A stretch of 64,000 nucleotides of DNA. Origin: CAVPTL01 sp963729195 (GTDB lineage: Bacteria; Actinomycetota; Thermoleophilia; Gaiellales; JAICJC01). Below, one piece after another: positions 42,851 through 51,586 of this stretch; position 1 is the stretch's first letter, and each line of letters opens with the position of its first letter. The notes under the pieces were generated by a model that was given only the letters and a program-made list of their open reading frames with translations, searched no databases and was not told the DNA's origin. A program made the translations under genes and the position numbers. The stretch spans positions 1-64,000 of the forward strand of contig CAVSNF010000013.1 in assembly GCA_963729195.1 (NCBI GenBank), read 5' to 3'.

Positions 42851-43993
42851 ATGGAGAGTCAACCGAATCAAAGCGCCGACCCGATCCGGGTGGGAGTGGT
42901 TGCCGACCAGACCGGGCCGCTCGAGCCGGCCGGTATCGCAGACGCAAACGTTGCCCGCATGGTGGTCGGCGACATCAACGCCAAGGGCGGGCTGCTGGGC
43001 CGCACCCTCGAGCTGCACATCGAGGATGGTGCCACCGACGACGCCGTCGCCTCAGCCGCGGCGGAGAAGCTGGTCAACCATCACCACGTCGACGTGATCC
43101 TCGGCGGGATCCTCAGCTCGACCAGGCAGGCGATCAAGCAGCCGGCGGTGACCGAAGGCAAGACGCTCTACATCTACCCCGAGCAGTACGAGGGCCAGGA
43201 ATCCGATCCGCTGATCTTCTGCACCGGGCCGGTGCCGGCGCAGCAGGTCGACACGCTGGTGCCGTGGCTGATGAAAGAAACAGGGGCAAAGACCTTCTAC
43301 CTACCCTCGGCCGACTACGTGTGGCCGCGCGTGATGAACGCACGAGTGCATGAGGTGGTCGCCGCCAACGGTGGCAGCGTGCTCGGTGAGGAGTACTTCC
43401 CGCTCGACCACGCCGACTACCACGCGACGGTCGAGAGGATCGTCTCCAGCGGCGCTGACGTGGTGTTCAACATGACCGTGCCCCCCGGGTTCGTGCCCTT
43501 CTTCGAGCAGCTGCACGCATCCGGCTACACCGACCGCGGAGGACAGCTGATCTGCACCTACTTCGACGAGAACATGCTGCACATCGTCCCGCCCGCCCAC
43601 GTCGAGGGGCTGTACAGCTGCCTCGACTACTACCAGGACGTGACCGATCCCTTCAGCCGCAGGCTGACGGCGCAGTACGACGCGCTCTATCCCGGTTCTC
43701 CCAAGTTCACCAGTGGCTTCGGCTGCTCCGGCCTCTATCGCGGCCTGCGGCTGTGGGCCTCAGCTGTCGAGGAGGCCGGCACGCTGGCGCAATCCGACGT
43801 GATCGCCGCGCTCGACCACGCGCACATCGACGAAGGCCCGGGCGGGCCGGCCACGGTCGTCCCCGGCCAGCACCACCTGCGCATGAACATGTACATCGCC
43901 CAGGTTCGAAACGGCCAGTTCCAAGTCGTCGAGGAGCTCGGCGCCATCGATCCCCAGGAGCGCCAGGTCAGCGCACCCGCGCTCACCGTTTAG
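42851..43993 (+). CDS. AmiC/UrtA-like type 1 periplasmic-binding-fold protein without signal peptide
   Basis: ATG 42851, five bases after GGAGG, gives about 380 residues of the amide/urea binding family: RVGVVADQTGPLEPAGIADA, ARMVVGDINAKGGLLGRTLE, VDVILGGILSSTRQAIKQPA and TLYIYPEQYEGQESDPLIFC. No signal peptide or lipobox precedes the domain, so it is probably cytoplasmic like AmiC, a sensor in amidase regulation. No ABC transporter genes are next to it. It is divergent from the HD/LuxR regulator and followed closely by a small barrel protein. Confidence 0.85.
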   Translation: MESQPNQSADPIRVGVVADQTGPLEPAGIADANVARMVVGDINAKGGLLGRTLELHIEDGATDDAVASAAAEKLVNHHHVDVILGGILSSTRQAIKQPAVTEGKTLYIYPEQYEGQESDPLIFCTGPVPAQQVDTLVPWLMKETGAKTFYLPSADYVWPRVMNARVHEVVAANGGSVLGEEYFPLDHADYHATVERIVSSGADVVFNMTVPPGFVPFFEQLHASGYTDRGGQLICTYFDENMLHIVPPAHVEGLYSCLDYYQDVTDPFSRRLTAQYDALYPGSPKFTSGFGCSGLYRGLRLWASAVEEAGTLAQSDVIAALDHAHIDEGPGGPATVVPGQHHLRMNMYIAQVRNGQFQVVEELGAIDPQERQVSAPALTV

Positions 43994-44029
43994 GCACTCC
44001 GACCACACACCAACGAAAGGACCATCACC

Positions 44030-44302
44030 ATGTTGCTCGCAACCACACAGGTCGAAGACTTCGACCGCTTCCTCGAAGTGTTCTCCACCAAGGGTGCAGA
44101 TAAGCGCCGAGAGCACGGATCCAAGGGCGCGATCGTGTTTCGCGATCCGTCTGAAACCGATCGCGTCTGGGTGGCGTTCGACTGGGACGAGGCAGGCTGG
44201 CAGAGCTTCGTCTCCGACCCCGACGTCCCACCGATCCTGAAGGAGGCCGGCCACAAGGGAAAGCCGCAGGCAGCCCAGCTGGCCCGCAAGATCGACGCCT
44301 GA
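44030..44302 (+). CDS. small dimeric alpha-beta-barrel-type protein
   Basis: The 90-residue protein (MLLATTQVEDFDRFLEVFST, VFRDPSETDRVWVAFDWD, VSDPDVPPILKEAGHKGKP) resembles the ferredoxin-like fold of ABM/EthD-type proteins, which bind small aromatic or haem-like ligands or act as monooxygenases. An ATG with upstream AAAGGA is used. It is 36 bases after the AmiC-like gene and ends before a strong hairpin, so the two form an operon. Confidence 0.7.
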   Translation: MLLATTQVEDFDRFLEVFSTKGADKRREHGSKGAIVFRDPSETDRVWVAFDWDEAGWQSFVSDPDVPPILKEAGHKGKPQAAQLARKIDA

Positions 44303-44315
44303 CGCGGAGGTACTC

Positions 44316-44351
44316 CGGGGGCGGTGCCGAGACGTGTCGGCACCGCCCCCG
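44316..44351 (+). terminator. rho-independent terminator-like hairpin
   Basis: Perfect 15-base stem CGGGGGCGGTGCCGA/TCGGCACCGCCCCCG with a six-base loop, followed by TGTCAGTTTT. It lies 14 bases after the stop of the small barrel-protein gene. Confidence 0.8.
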
Positions 44352-44426
44352 TGTCAGTTTTAAAGAGTCGAGGGGGCCGGGAGGCGGTGGGTTGCATTTG
44401 TCACGTGTGCGTTGGAGAATCCCTGC

Positions 44427-47063
44427 GTGAACAGTGCAGACGCTGCGGAGACTTTGGTCGCGAGTTCGCTGCTCGAGCGCGACGACGCGCTGGCCGGGCT
44501 CCACGGTGCGTTCTCGGAGGTGAAGGCGGGGCGTGGGCGGCTGGTGCTGGTGGCAGGAGAGGCCGGCGTCGGCAAGACCGCGACTGTCCGCGCGTTCACA
44601 GACAGTGTGCGGTCGTCGAGCGTTGTGCGCGCGGGCGGCTGTGATCCGCTGGCCACCTCGCGCCCGCTGGGAGCGATTGCGGATGTCGCAGCCGGGAGTG
44701 GCGGAACACTCTCCACGGTTGTGGCCCAAGCCGGTCGCCCCTATGAGGTGTTCACCGCCCTCCGCACAGAGCTCGGCGCCGGGCCGTCGGTGCTGGTGGT
44801 GGAGGATGCGCACTGGGCGGATGAGGCGACGCTGGACGTGTTGCGGATGCTCGGCCGCAGAATCGAGTCGATTCCCGCATTGGTGATCGTCACCTATCGC
44901 TGGGAGGAGATCGAACCGGCGGATGGGTTGCGGTTGGTGCTGGGCGACTTGGCGACGGCGGCCGGAGTGGTCAGGTTGACCTTGGAGCCGTTGTCGGCGG
45001 CCGCGGTCGCGGTTCTGGCCGGCGGGTATGCCGTTGATCCCGTCGACCTGCATCAGCTGACCTCCGGCAATCCGTTCTACGTACGCGAGGTGTTGGAGGC
45101 GGGTGGAACGGAGATCCCGGTGACGGTCAGCGATGCGGTGCTTGCCCGCGTCGCTCGTGTGAGCCCTGAGGCCAGGTCGGTGCTGGAGGTGGTGTCGGTG
45201 TCGCCGCGGTCCGTGGAGCCGTGGCTCTTGGAGGAGGTGTGCGGGGACACCGCTGGTCGGGTGGACGAGTGCCTGGCGTCGGGGTTGCTGGTGGAGTTTG
45301 GTGCGGACGTTGGGTTTCGTCACGAATTGGCGCGGATTGCGGTGGAGGACGCGATCGGGCCGGCGCGGCGCCGCGCGCTGCATCGCGCGCTGCTCGGGGC
45401 ACTCACAAACGCGGACGCAGCTTCTGACCTGCCGCGGCTCGCTCACCATGCAGAGGCGGCCGGCGACGGTGAGGCGGTGCTCCGGTTCGCCCCGGCCGCG
45501 GCGGCCCAGGCGGCGACCGTGGGGGCGCATCGCGAGGCGGCAGCCCAATATGCCCGCGCACTCCGGTTTGCTGTGACGCTCCCACCTGAGGCTCGGGCTG
45601 AACTCTTTGAGCTTCAATCCGACGCATTCTTCGGCACCGACGACCTGGTCGAATCGATCGCGGCGCGAGAACGCGCGATCGAGTGCTATCAGCAGGTGGG
45701 CAATGTGGTCGCGGAGGGACACGCGCTGTCGCAACTTGTTGACCCCTACACGTGCCGGGGTGCCATGGAGGAAGGCAGGGTGGCGGGCGAGACCGCCATC
45801 GCGCTCCTGGAACCGTTCGGAGACAGCCGCGAGCTTGGCGCCGCGTGCGCCGCCATGGCCCTGCTCGGCTTCATGGACGATGCCAACGACGACGCGATCG
45901 AGTGGGGTCGGCGAGCGATCGAACTCGCGCGTCGGTTCGGGGACGATGCCACGTTGGTGCACGCCATGATCTGCGCGGGCAGTGCAGAGTTCGCACGCGA
46001 CGGCCCCACCTCGGCCTCGACATTGGAGCAGGGGCTGCGGTTGGCCCGAACCGACGCCCTTGACCCGGAGATCCCACGTGCACTGACGCACCTGGGATTC
46101 GCCGCAGTGCTTCACCGCTCCCATGGGCTGGCGCAGCGGTACCTGGAGGAGGGGCTGGAGCATTGCGCCGAGCACGATCTTGATCTGTGGCGGCTGTCGT
46201 TGCTCGCCCTCAAGGCGCGGTCAGAGTTGAATCAGGGACGCTGGGCGGAGGCTGCTGCGATCGCAGCGGCGCTGTCGGATCACCAGCACGACTCGCCCGC
46301 CCCGCGTTTCGAGGGGCTGGTGGTACTGGCGCTAGTTCGGGCCCGCCGCGGCGACCCAGGCGTGCACGCCGCGCTGGACGCGGCGGCCCAGATCGAGTAC
46401 CAGCCCGACGACCTTGGCTGGTTTGGCCCCGTCGCGGCCACCTGGGCCGAGGTCGCTTGGCTGGAGGGGCGAACCGAGCGGATCGAGCAGATGACCGCCG
46501 CCGCGCTCGCTCTGGCGATCGAACGGAAGCTGCCGTGGGTGATCGGCGAGCTGCTGTGCTGGCGACGCCGCGCCGGAATCATCGAGACGACCACGACGGA
46601 CGTGCCGGCCCCCTACGCGCTCGAGCTGGCCGGGCGCCACGAAGCCGCGGCGGCGGCCTGGCGCGATCTCGGCTGCCCCTATGAGGCTGCGTCAGCGCTC
46701 AGCCTGAGCGATGACCAGACCCTGATGCAGCAGGCCTATACCGCGCTTCGCCGGCTCGGTGCCAACCCTGCCGCGGCAATCGTTGCCCACCGATTGCGGG
46801 AACGCGGTGTTCGCGGCCTGGCCCGCGGGCCCCGCGCCGCGACGCTCCAGAACCCCGCCAGCCTTACCGCTCGCGAGCTGGACGTGCTGGTGCTGGTGGC
46901 CGAGGGGCTGACCAACGCGGAGATCGCCGACCGCCTGTTTCTCTCGCGGCGGACGGTCGACCATCACGTGTCCCAAGTCCTGCGGAAGCTCGACGTGCCC
47001 ACGCGAGCGCGCGCGAGCGTCGAGGCGACTCGTTTGGGGATTGGCATCCCTGCGGCGCCGTGA
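44427..47063 (+). CDS. LAL-family AAA ATPase transcriptional regulator with LuxR HTH
   Basis: GTG 44427, nine bases after GGAG, gives about 878 residues (TTG 44412 would add five). The N-terminal ATPase has Walker A VAGEAGVGKTATV and Walker B VLVVEDAHWADEATLDVLRM. The middle is a TPR-like helical repeat region. The C-terminus holds a LuxR HTH: LTARELDVLVLVAEGLTN, AEIADRLFLSRRTVDHHVS. It is a large ATP-dependent regulator of the MalT/LAL kind. Inducer unknown. The DUF4242 and secreted beta-protein genes lie downstream. Confidence 0.92.
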   Translation: MNSADAAETLVASSLLERDDALAGLHGAFSEVKAGRGRLVLVAGEAGVGKTATVRAFTDSVRSSSVVRAGGCDPLATSRPLGAIADVAAGSGGTLSTVVAQAGRPYEVFTALRTELGAGPSVLVVEDAHWADEATLDVLRMLGRRIESIPALVIVTYRWEEIEPADGLRLVLGDLATAAGVVRLTLEPLSAAAVAVLAGGYAVDPVDLHQLTSGNPFYVREVLEAGGTEIPVTVSDAVLARVARVSPEARSVLEVVSVSPRSVEPWLLEEVCGDTAGRVDECLASGLLVEFGADVGFRHELARIAVEDAIGPARRRALHRALLGALTNADAASDLPRLAHHAEAAGDGEAVLRFAPAAAAQAATVGAHREAAAQYARALRFAVTLPPEARAELFELQSDAFFGTDDLVESIAARERAIECYQQVGNVVAEGHALSQLVDPYTCRGAMEEGRVAGETAIALLEPFGDSRELGAACAAMALLGFMDDANDDAIEWGRRAIELARRFGDDATLVHAMICAGSAEFARDGPTSASTLEQGLRLARTDALDPEIPRALTHLGFAAVLHRSHGLAQRYLEEGLEHCAEHDLDLWRLSLLALKARSELNQGRWAEAAAIAAALSDHQHDSPAPRFEGLVVLALVRARRGDPGVHAALDAAAQIEYQPDDLGWFGPVAATWAEVAWLEGRTERIEQMTAAALALAIERKLPWVIGELLCWRRRAGIIETTTTDVPAPYALELAGRHEAAAAAWRDLGCPYEAASALSLSDDQTLMQQAYTALRRLGANPAAAIVAHRLRERGVRGLARGPRAATLQNPASLTARELDVLVLVAEGLTNAEIADRLFLSRRTVDHHVSQVLRKLDVPTRARASVEATRLGIGIPAAP

Positions 47064-47169
47064 CCCAATCTGGGTAGCGGCCGGTCCCAAACTGGGTAGG
47101 ACCTCCGATGCGCGCGGCCTGTGCGGTGCCTAGCCTCGAACGTGTCCACAGCAGTTCGAGGAGGGTGCG

Positions 47170-47463
47170 ATGGAGACGTATGTAATTCTGCGCCGCGACG
47201 GGTGGCAGGCTCCGAGCGAATTGGAAGCCGCCGCTGCGCGCTCCACTGCGGAGGGTGACCGCATGCCTGAGGACGTGCGCTGGATCAGAAGCTATGTCTT
47301 GGCTGAGCCGAGCGGTGGAATCGGCACGGTCTGTGTCTACCAGGCAAGCAGCCCAGAGGCAATCCGCCGTCACGGGATGGCGGCGGCACTTCCGGTGGAC
47401 GAGATCGTCCAGGTCAGCGACACGGTGATCGTGAGAGCCGATCCTGCGCCCCTCCAGATTTGA
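47170..47463 (+). CDS. DUF4242-like small protein
   Basis: The 97-residue product (METYVILRRDGWQAPSELEA, VRWIRSYVLAEPSGGIGTVC, SPEAIRRHGMAAALPVDEIV) matches the short ferredoxin-like DUF4242 group; a CVYQASSPEAIRRHG segment is typical. No function is established. A good GAGG ribosome-binding site is present (GAGGAGGGTGCG before the ATG). It sits between the LAL regulator and an exported protein. Confidence 0.75.
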   Translation: METYVILRRDGWQAPSELEAAAARSTAEGDRMPEDVRWIRSYVLAEPSGGIGTVCVYQASSPEAIRRHGMAAALPVDEIVQVSDTVIVRADPAPLQI

Positions 47464-47504
47464 CCTGCGCGAGCCCGGAGAACTCACACATGAGGAGGAA
47501 CATC

Positions 47505-48023
47505 GTGCACGCCAGATTGACACGAAAGAGCATCGCCGCCGCAGTCGCGCTGGCGGTGCTTGCCATCGCGGTGCCGGTGGCAAGCGCTGACTCCGGTTCG
47601 GGCAACGGCAAGATCACGATCGTCACCACGGAGTTCGTGGCCGCAAACAGTGTCACCGGTGACGTGATTTTCATCGCCCGGGGCGGCCCGTTTGGGAGCG
47701 CCACGCCGGGCCATGGCACCGAGAACTACGACACCGTTCAACCCACCTCTCGTCCCAACGAGTGGCTGTATGTCGGCCATGACGTCTACCACACATCGTT
47801 TGGGACGATCCGGCTCAACTGGCGCACCGACTGCCACCCGGTCAACTCGGCGCAGACGAAGTGGTACTGCGGCAACGGCACGTGGCACATCACATCGGCC
47901 ACCGGCGCCTACCAGGGCTACCGCGGCAGCGGTACCTTCACCAACCTCTCCTACAGCGATAGCACCGGCGCGTCGTTTGCCCACAGCTACGAAAAAGGAC
48001 ACCTGCATCAGCAGCAATCCTGA
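47505..48023 (+). CDS. secreted beta-rich hypothetical protein
   Basis: GTG 47505 is six bases after GAGGAGG, better than ATG 47490. The 172-residue protein has a signal peptide (KSIAAAVALAVLAIAVPVASA). The mature part is beta-rich with ARGGPFGSATPGHGTENYD, LYVGHDVYHTSFGTIRL and an internal CHPVNSAQTKWYCG disulfide candidate. It looks like a small extracellular barrel protein of the allene-oxide-cyclase-like or avidin-like kind, which is only a resemblance. Confidence 0.65.
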   Translation: MHARLTRKSIAAAVALAVLAIAVPVASADSGSGNGKITIVTTEFVAANSVTGDVIFIARGGPFGSATPGHGTENYDTVQPTSRPNEWLYVGHDVYHTSFGTIRLNWRTDCHPVNSAQTKWYCGNGTWHITSATGAYQGYRGSGTFTNLSYSDSTGASFAHSYEKGHLHQQQS

Positions 48024-48098
48024 GCGAGAATGGGTGCTACCACGTACACGGCACAGAGGAGGAGCGATGCGCAACTTCAGATCGTGGGTGAGGATCTG

Positions 48099-49943
48099 AT
48101 GGAAGCCGAAGTGGTGGGCTTCTTGAGGGACGTGGCGCCGTTTGACACCCTCGAGGAGGCGGAGTTGCTCGCCGTTGCGGCCGCGTGCGAGAGCCACTCC
48201 TTCCCGGCGGGCGTGACCATCATGATGCAGGCCGCGGAGCCGTCGCAGTGCGCCTGGATCGTGCGCCGCGGCGCGGTCGCATTGACGGATGAGGGCCGCG
48301 TGATTGATCAGATGGGGGCGGGCGAGATGTTCGGTCACCGCTCGATGATCACCGGCGAGCCGGTGAGCCTGACTGTCAGCGCGCAGGAACAGACCGAGTG
48401 CTATCGGCTGCCCGCAGAGGTCGTGCGGCCGGTGCTGGCGCGGGCGGAGGCGCTGCGGTACCTGGTGATGTCGGTGGGAGGGCGGTACGAGATGCGCGCC
48501 CGCGAAGGTCTCACCGGCGCCGAATCGTCCCGGCGGCCGGTCGGCGACATGGCGTACAGCGAGGTGGTGGTGTGCACCCCTTCGACGACCGTTCGTGATG
48601 CCGCTCGCAGGATGGTCGAGGCCGCAACCTCATCGGTGCTGGTTGACCTGGGCGATGACCTTGGGATCGTCACCGACCATGACCTGCGAGAGCGCGTGGT
48701 TGCAGCCGGCGTCGGCCCGGAAACGCCGGTGGCCGAGGTGATGACTGCGCCGGCGCGCACGGTAACCGCGGAGCGCGCCAGTGCGGATGTCTTGATCGAG
48801 ATGCTCGACAGCGGCCTTCATCACCTGCCGGTGGTCGATGCCCGCCGAAATGTGATCGGCGTGGTCACAGACACCGACCTGGTCACAGCGGCTGCACGTA
48901 CGCCGTTTGCATTGCGAGCCGCCATCACCCAGGCCCGCGATGGCCAAGCTCTGTGTGACGCGATGGCGCAGCTTCCGCAGGCTGTGATTGCGTTGTCCGA
49001 GGCGCGGGTACCGGCGCACACGATCTCGGGTGTGATCTCCTCGGCCCACGACGCTGTGACCTGTCGGTGGATCGAGTTGGCCAACGACGAGCTGGGATCG
49101 CCACCTGCTCCCTACACGTGGTTCACGCTGGGCAGTTTCGCCCGGCGCGAGGCATTCCCCGACTCCGATCAAGACAATGCCATGGCCTGGGACGCTCCGG
49201 TCGAAGACGCCGACACCCGGGCGTGGATGGCGAAACTCGCCGAGCGGGTGGTGGGCGGGCTGGATACCGCTGGGATCCCGGCGTGTAAGGGCGGAGCAAT
49301 CGCCACCAAGGGGCTGTTCGCCCGGCCGGTGGCTGACTGGGAGCGGATCGCAGGCTCCTGGTTGGATGACCCCGACCAGGAGAAAGCACTGATTCTGGTG
49401 AGTCTGGTGGGAGACGGCAGGGCGGTATGGGGCGGAGACGTCGCCGGGGCTCGCCTGCGGGCAGCGTTCGCCAAGGCCAAAGACCGGCCGCGCCTCTTGC
49501 ACCTGCTCGAAGTGTTCGCGCTCTCGCACCGGCCGCCAACCGGGTTTCGCAAGGACTTCGTCGTCGAGCACGACGGCGAGCATCGCGGAACGCTGAATAT
49601 CAAGAAGGGCGGCCTGCTTCCGATCGTCGGGCTGGCCCGCTCGGCTGCCATGGCGGCCGGCGTCACGGGCGCATCGACGCCTGCCCGCCTCGCTGCGGCC
49701 GGTGCCGCAGGCACCATCCCCACGGAGGACGTCGCGGTGCTCCAGGATGCATTCGACCTCATGACCGACCTTCGCATGCAACACCAGATCCGGCAGTTGC
49801 GGATGGGCACGCGTCCCGACAACTACATCGACCCCGCCACCCTCAACCCACTGGTGCGCACGTACCTCAAAGACGCCTTCCAGGCGGTGTCGCGCGTCCA
49901 GAAGAACCTCTCGGCATCCATGAAACTGGGAGTGCACGGATGA
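48099..49943 (+). CDS. cNMP-binding, CBS and DUF294 nucleotidyltransferase protein
   Basis: ATG 48099 (GGTGAGG just upstream) is preferred over the in-frame ATG 48030; it gives 614 residues. Order: cyclic-nucleotide-binding domain (FLRDVAPFDTLEEAELLAVA, IVRRGAVALTDEGRVIDQMG), two CBS motifs (VVCTPSTTVRDAARRMVEAA, MLDSGLHHLPVVDARRNVIG), a DUF294 nucleotidyltransferase domain (FTLGSFARREAFPDSDQDNA with GSxxRxE and DxD), and a C-terminal helical domain (ALSHRPPTGFRKDFVVEHDG). The GlnD/PII-uridylyltransferase-like layout fits a signalling enzyme. A 20-base tandem duplication rebuilds its C-terminus. Confidence 0.9.
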   Translation: MEAEVVGFLRDVAPFDTLEEAELLAVAAACESHSFPAGVTIMMQAAEPSQCAWIVRRGAVALTDEGRVIDQMGAGEMFGHRSMITGEPVSLTVSAQEQTECYRLPAEVVRPVLARAEALRYLVMSVGGRYEMRAREGLTGAESSRRPVGDMAYSEVVVCTPSTTVRDAARRMVEAATSSVLVDLGDDLGIVTDHDLRERVVAAGVGPETPVAEVMTAPARTVTAERASADVLIEMLDSGLHHLPVVDARRNVIGVVTDTDLVTAAARTPFALRAAITQARDGQALCDAMAQLPQAVIALSEARVPAHTISGVISSAHDAVTCRWIELANDELGSPPAPYTWFTLGSFARREAFPDSDQDNAMAWDAPVEDADTRAWMAKLAERVVGGLDTAGIPACKGGAIATKGLFARPVADWERIAGSWLDDPDQEKALILVSLVGDGRAVWGGDVAGARLRAAFAKAKDRPRLLHLLEVFALSHRPPTGFRKDFVVEHDGEHRGTLNIKKGGLLPIVGLARSAAMAAGVTGASTPARLAAAGAAGTIPTEDVAVLQDAFDLMTDLRMQHQIRQLRMGTRPDNYIDPATLNPLVRTYLKDAFQAVSRVQKNLSASMKLGVHG

Positions 49944-49959
49944 AACTGGGAGTGCACGT
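49920..49959 (+). repeat. tandem duplication of 20 bases at gene end
   Basis: ATGAAACTGGGAGTGCACG occurs twice in tandem (49920-49938 and 49940-49958). The second copy introduces the stop codon of the cNMP/CBS gene; without it the gene would read on to a stop at 49967. The duplication therefore shifted the C-terminus. Confidence 0.85.
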
Positions 49960-50011
49960 GGGCGGTTGAGCGGCGTAGACTGTGCGTATCGTTGCTTTTG
50001 GGGGTGTCGCC

Positions 50012-50362
50012 GTGCAGTGCAGCCATTGCGGAGGGGTCGTCGACCGGGAGTTCCGGTATTGCCCTTGGTGTTCGATGGTGCAGGTCGGCAAGGCGGTCGC
50101 ACAGTTCCCGCCCCATCCCGAGGTGGACACTCCTGGCCGCGGACTGCGCGTGTCGCGCTACTTCGATCCAGAGACCGGGCCGCTGCACACCCGGCTGAGC
50201 ATTTACGACGCCGAGGGACGGGTCACCAGCGTGGTCGCGCTCGACGATGAACACACCGCCGCGCTCTCCAAGTTTCTCCGAACCCTGGTGGACGATGCGC
50301 CCACCGAGCGCATCAGCGACCCGTTGAAGCGGCTGGTCGAGAAGCTCGATCCTCGGGGCTGA
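50012..50362 (+). CDS. zinc-ribbon small protein
   Basis: GTG 50012, with GGGGGTG upstream, gives 116 residues. It begins with a zinc ribbon (VQCSHCGGVVDREFRYCPWC) and continues with an acidic, beta-rich part (VSRYFDPETGPLHTRLSIYD, VVALDDEHTAALSKFLRTLV). It may be a nucleic-acid or partner-binding adaptor. It is followed 24 bases later by a membrane protein. Confidence 0.65.
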   Translation: MQCSHCGGVVDREFRYCPWCSMVQVGKAVAQFPPHPEVDTPGRGLRVSRYFDPETGPLHTRLSIYDAEGRVTSVVALDDEHTAALSKFLRTLVDDAPTERISDPLKRLVEKLDPRG

Positions 50363-50386
50363 CGCGCTTGGCGTAGCATCACGCGA

Positions 50387-51073
50387 ATGCTGCAGGTCGC
50401 GATTCAAGTGCTGTTGTATGCAATTCTCGCGGGTCTCAGCCCGTTGGCGTTCGCAGCGACGATCGCGGTCATGCATTCCGGACGGCCCAACGCCCTTGCG
50501 TTCGCTGTCGGAGTTGTGGCGGCGCAATTGCTCGTCTGCGCTGTCTTCCTGGCCGTTGACTTCGCCGCAACCGGCTCAGGCCGCAGGCACTTTCCGGGCA
50601 TTCAGGTCGCCCTCGAGATCGCGGTCGCCGTCGGATTGATCTGGCTGGCAGGTTGGGTTCGCCGGAGAGGCCCAATCAGGAACGAGGGCCCGAGCGAGCG
50701 CACGGCCAGGCTGTCGGAGCGACTCGGCCGTGTGCACCTCCTGACCGCGCTCGGCGCGGGCCTGCTGCTTGGTCTCGTTTCCCCCAAGCGCCTTCTGCTT
50801 GCGGCGCTCGCGGCAACCACGATCAGCACCGGCGGCCTCCGCGACTCGGTTCAGGCAGTGATCATGGTCGTGTACGTCGCGGTCGCAACGGCGATCGTGT
50901 GGGTGCCGGTGATCCTGTTTGTGCTCTTCGGCGAGCGGGCCGTCGCACTGATGAAGCGCAGTCAGGGAGAAGTGGTTCGTCGTCAGCCCGAGGTGACCGT
51001 CTATGCACTCCTGCTCTTGGCTGCGCTGTTTACGATCAACGCAGTCGGCGTCCTGCTGACGCAGATCACCTGA
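50387..51073 (+). CDS. GAP/LysE-type integral membrane protein
   Basis: The 228-residue protein has about six membrane helices (VLLYAILAGLSPLAFAATI, FAVGVVAAQLLVCAVFLAV, LTALGAGLLLGLVSPKRLLL, VPVILFVLFGERAVALM). The SPLAFAATI and VSPKRLLL motifs suggest the GAP (Sap, LysE-like) family of small-molecule or lipid exporters. Expression could be linked to the zinc-ribbon gene 24 bases upstream. Confidence 0.75.
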   Translation: MLQVAIQVLLYAILAGLSPLAFAATIAVMHSGRPNALAFAVGVVAAQLLVCAVFLAVDFAATGSGRRHFPGIQVALEIAVAVGLIWLAGWVRRRGPIRNEGPSERTARLSERLGRVHLLTALGAGLLLGLVSPKRLLLAALAATTISTGGLRDSVQAVIMVVYVAVATAIVWVPVILFVLFGERAVALMKRSQGEVVRRQPEVTVYALLLLAALFTINAVGVLLTQIT

Positions 51074-51207
51074 CGCTTGGCTCGCCTTGCCGGGAGCGTG
51101 CCCGTTCTCGAGGCTGATTTGTGAGCTTTGGAAACCGTTCCTCGCGACTGATGACAGATGCAGCCCGGCTGCGTAGCGTGGGTTGTGTCAACGACGAACG
51201 GAGTCTG

Positions 51208-51564
51208 ATGTCGAGCCGCTGGTCATATGTGCTTGTCGCAACGGCGCTGGTTGCGGGAGTGTTCGAGTTTGTCAATGCATTCGTTATTGAAGTACCTGCC
51301 CTCGCGGTGTTGTTCGGGGTGTTATACGTGGTCGGTGCGGTGTGGCTGGCACGCACGAGTGGAATCGGTGCGTGTGTGCTTCTCGGCGTTTTGAACCTCG
51401 TGGAGCTCGCGTTCATGCCGGCGTATACGTGGAATACCATGTCGGATCTGGTGGTTCAGGGCTCGTTTGCGATCGTGGCGGCCGTTGGGCTGATCGCGTG
51501 TGCTTTGGTCGGACGTGAACGCCTGTGGCGGCGGCGCCAGTCGGCGGAGCTGCGATCAGCATGA
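51208..51564 (+). CDS. small membrane protein
   Basis: ATG 51208 gives 118 residues with about four hydrophobic helices (VLVATALVAGVFEFVNAFVI, LAVLFGVLYVVGAVWLA, GIGACVLLGVLNLVELAFM, AAVGLIACALVG). GAG upstream is a modest ribosome-binding site. No family recognised. It ends 22 bases before the histidine kinase, so it could be its membrane-sensing partner, an inference from position alone. Confidence 0.6.
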   Translation: MSSRWSYVLVATALVAGVFEFVNAFVIEVPALAVLFGVLYVVGAVWLARTSGIGACVLLGVLNLVELAFMPAYTWNTMSDLVVQGSFAIVAAVGLIACALVGRERLWRRRQSAELRSA

Positions 51565-51586
51565 CGCTGCGGGCGCATATGGACAT

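Noticed and set aside
44025..46175. A 716-codon open frame on the minus strand opposite the LAL regulator
   Set aside because: GC-rich antisense frames are long by chance in this genome; the + strand LAL protein has clear motifs and the antisense product is rich in Arg/His/Pro without any domain.
48630..50102. Antisense frame over the cNMP/CBS gene
   Set aside because: It opposes a gene with three recognisable domains and shows no domain itself.
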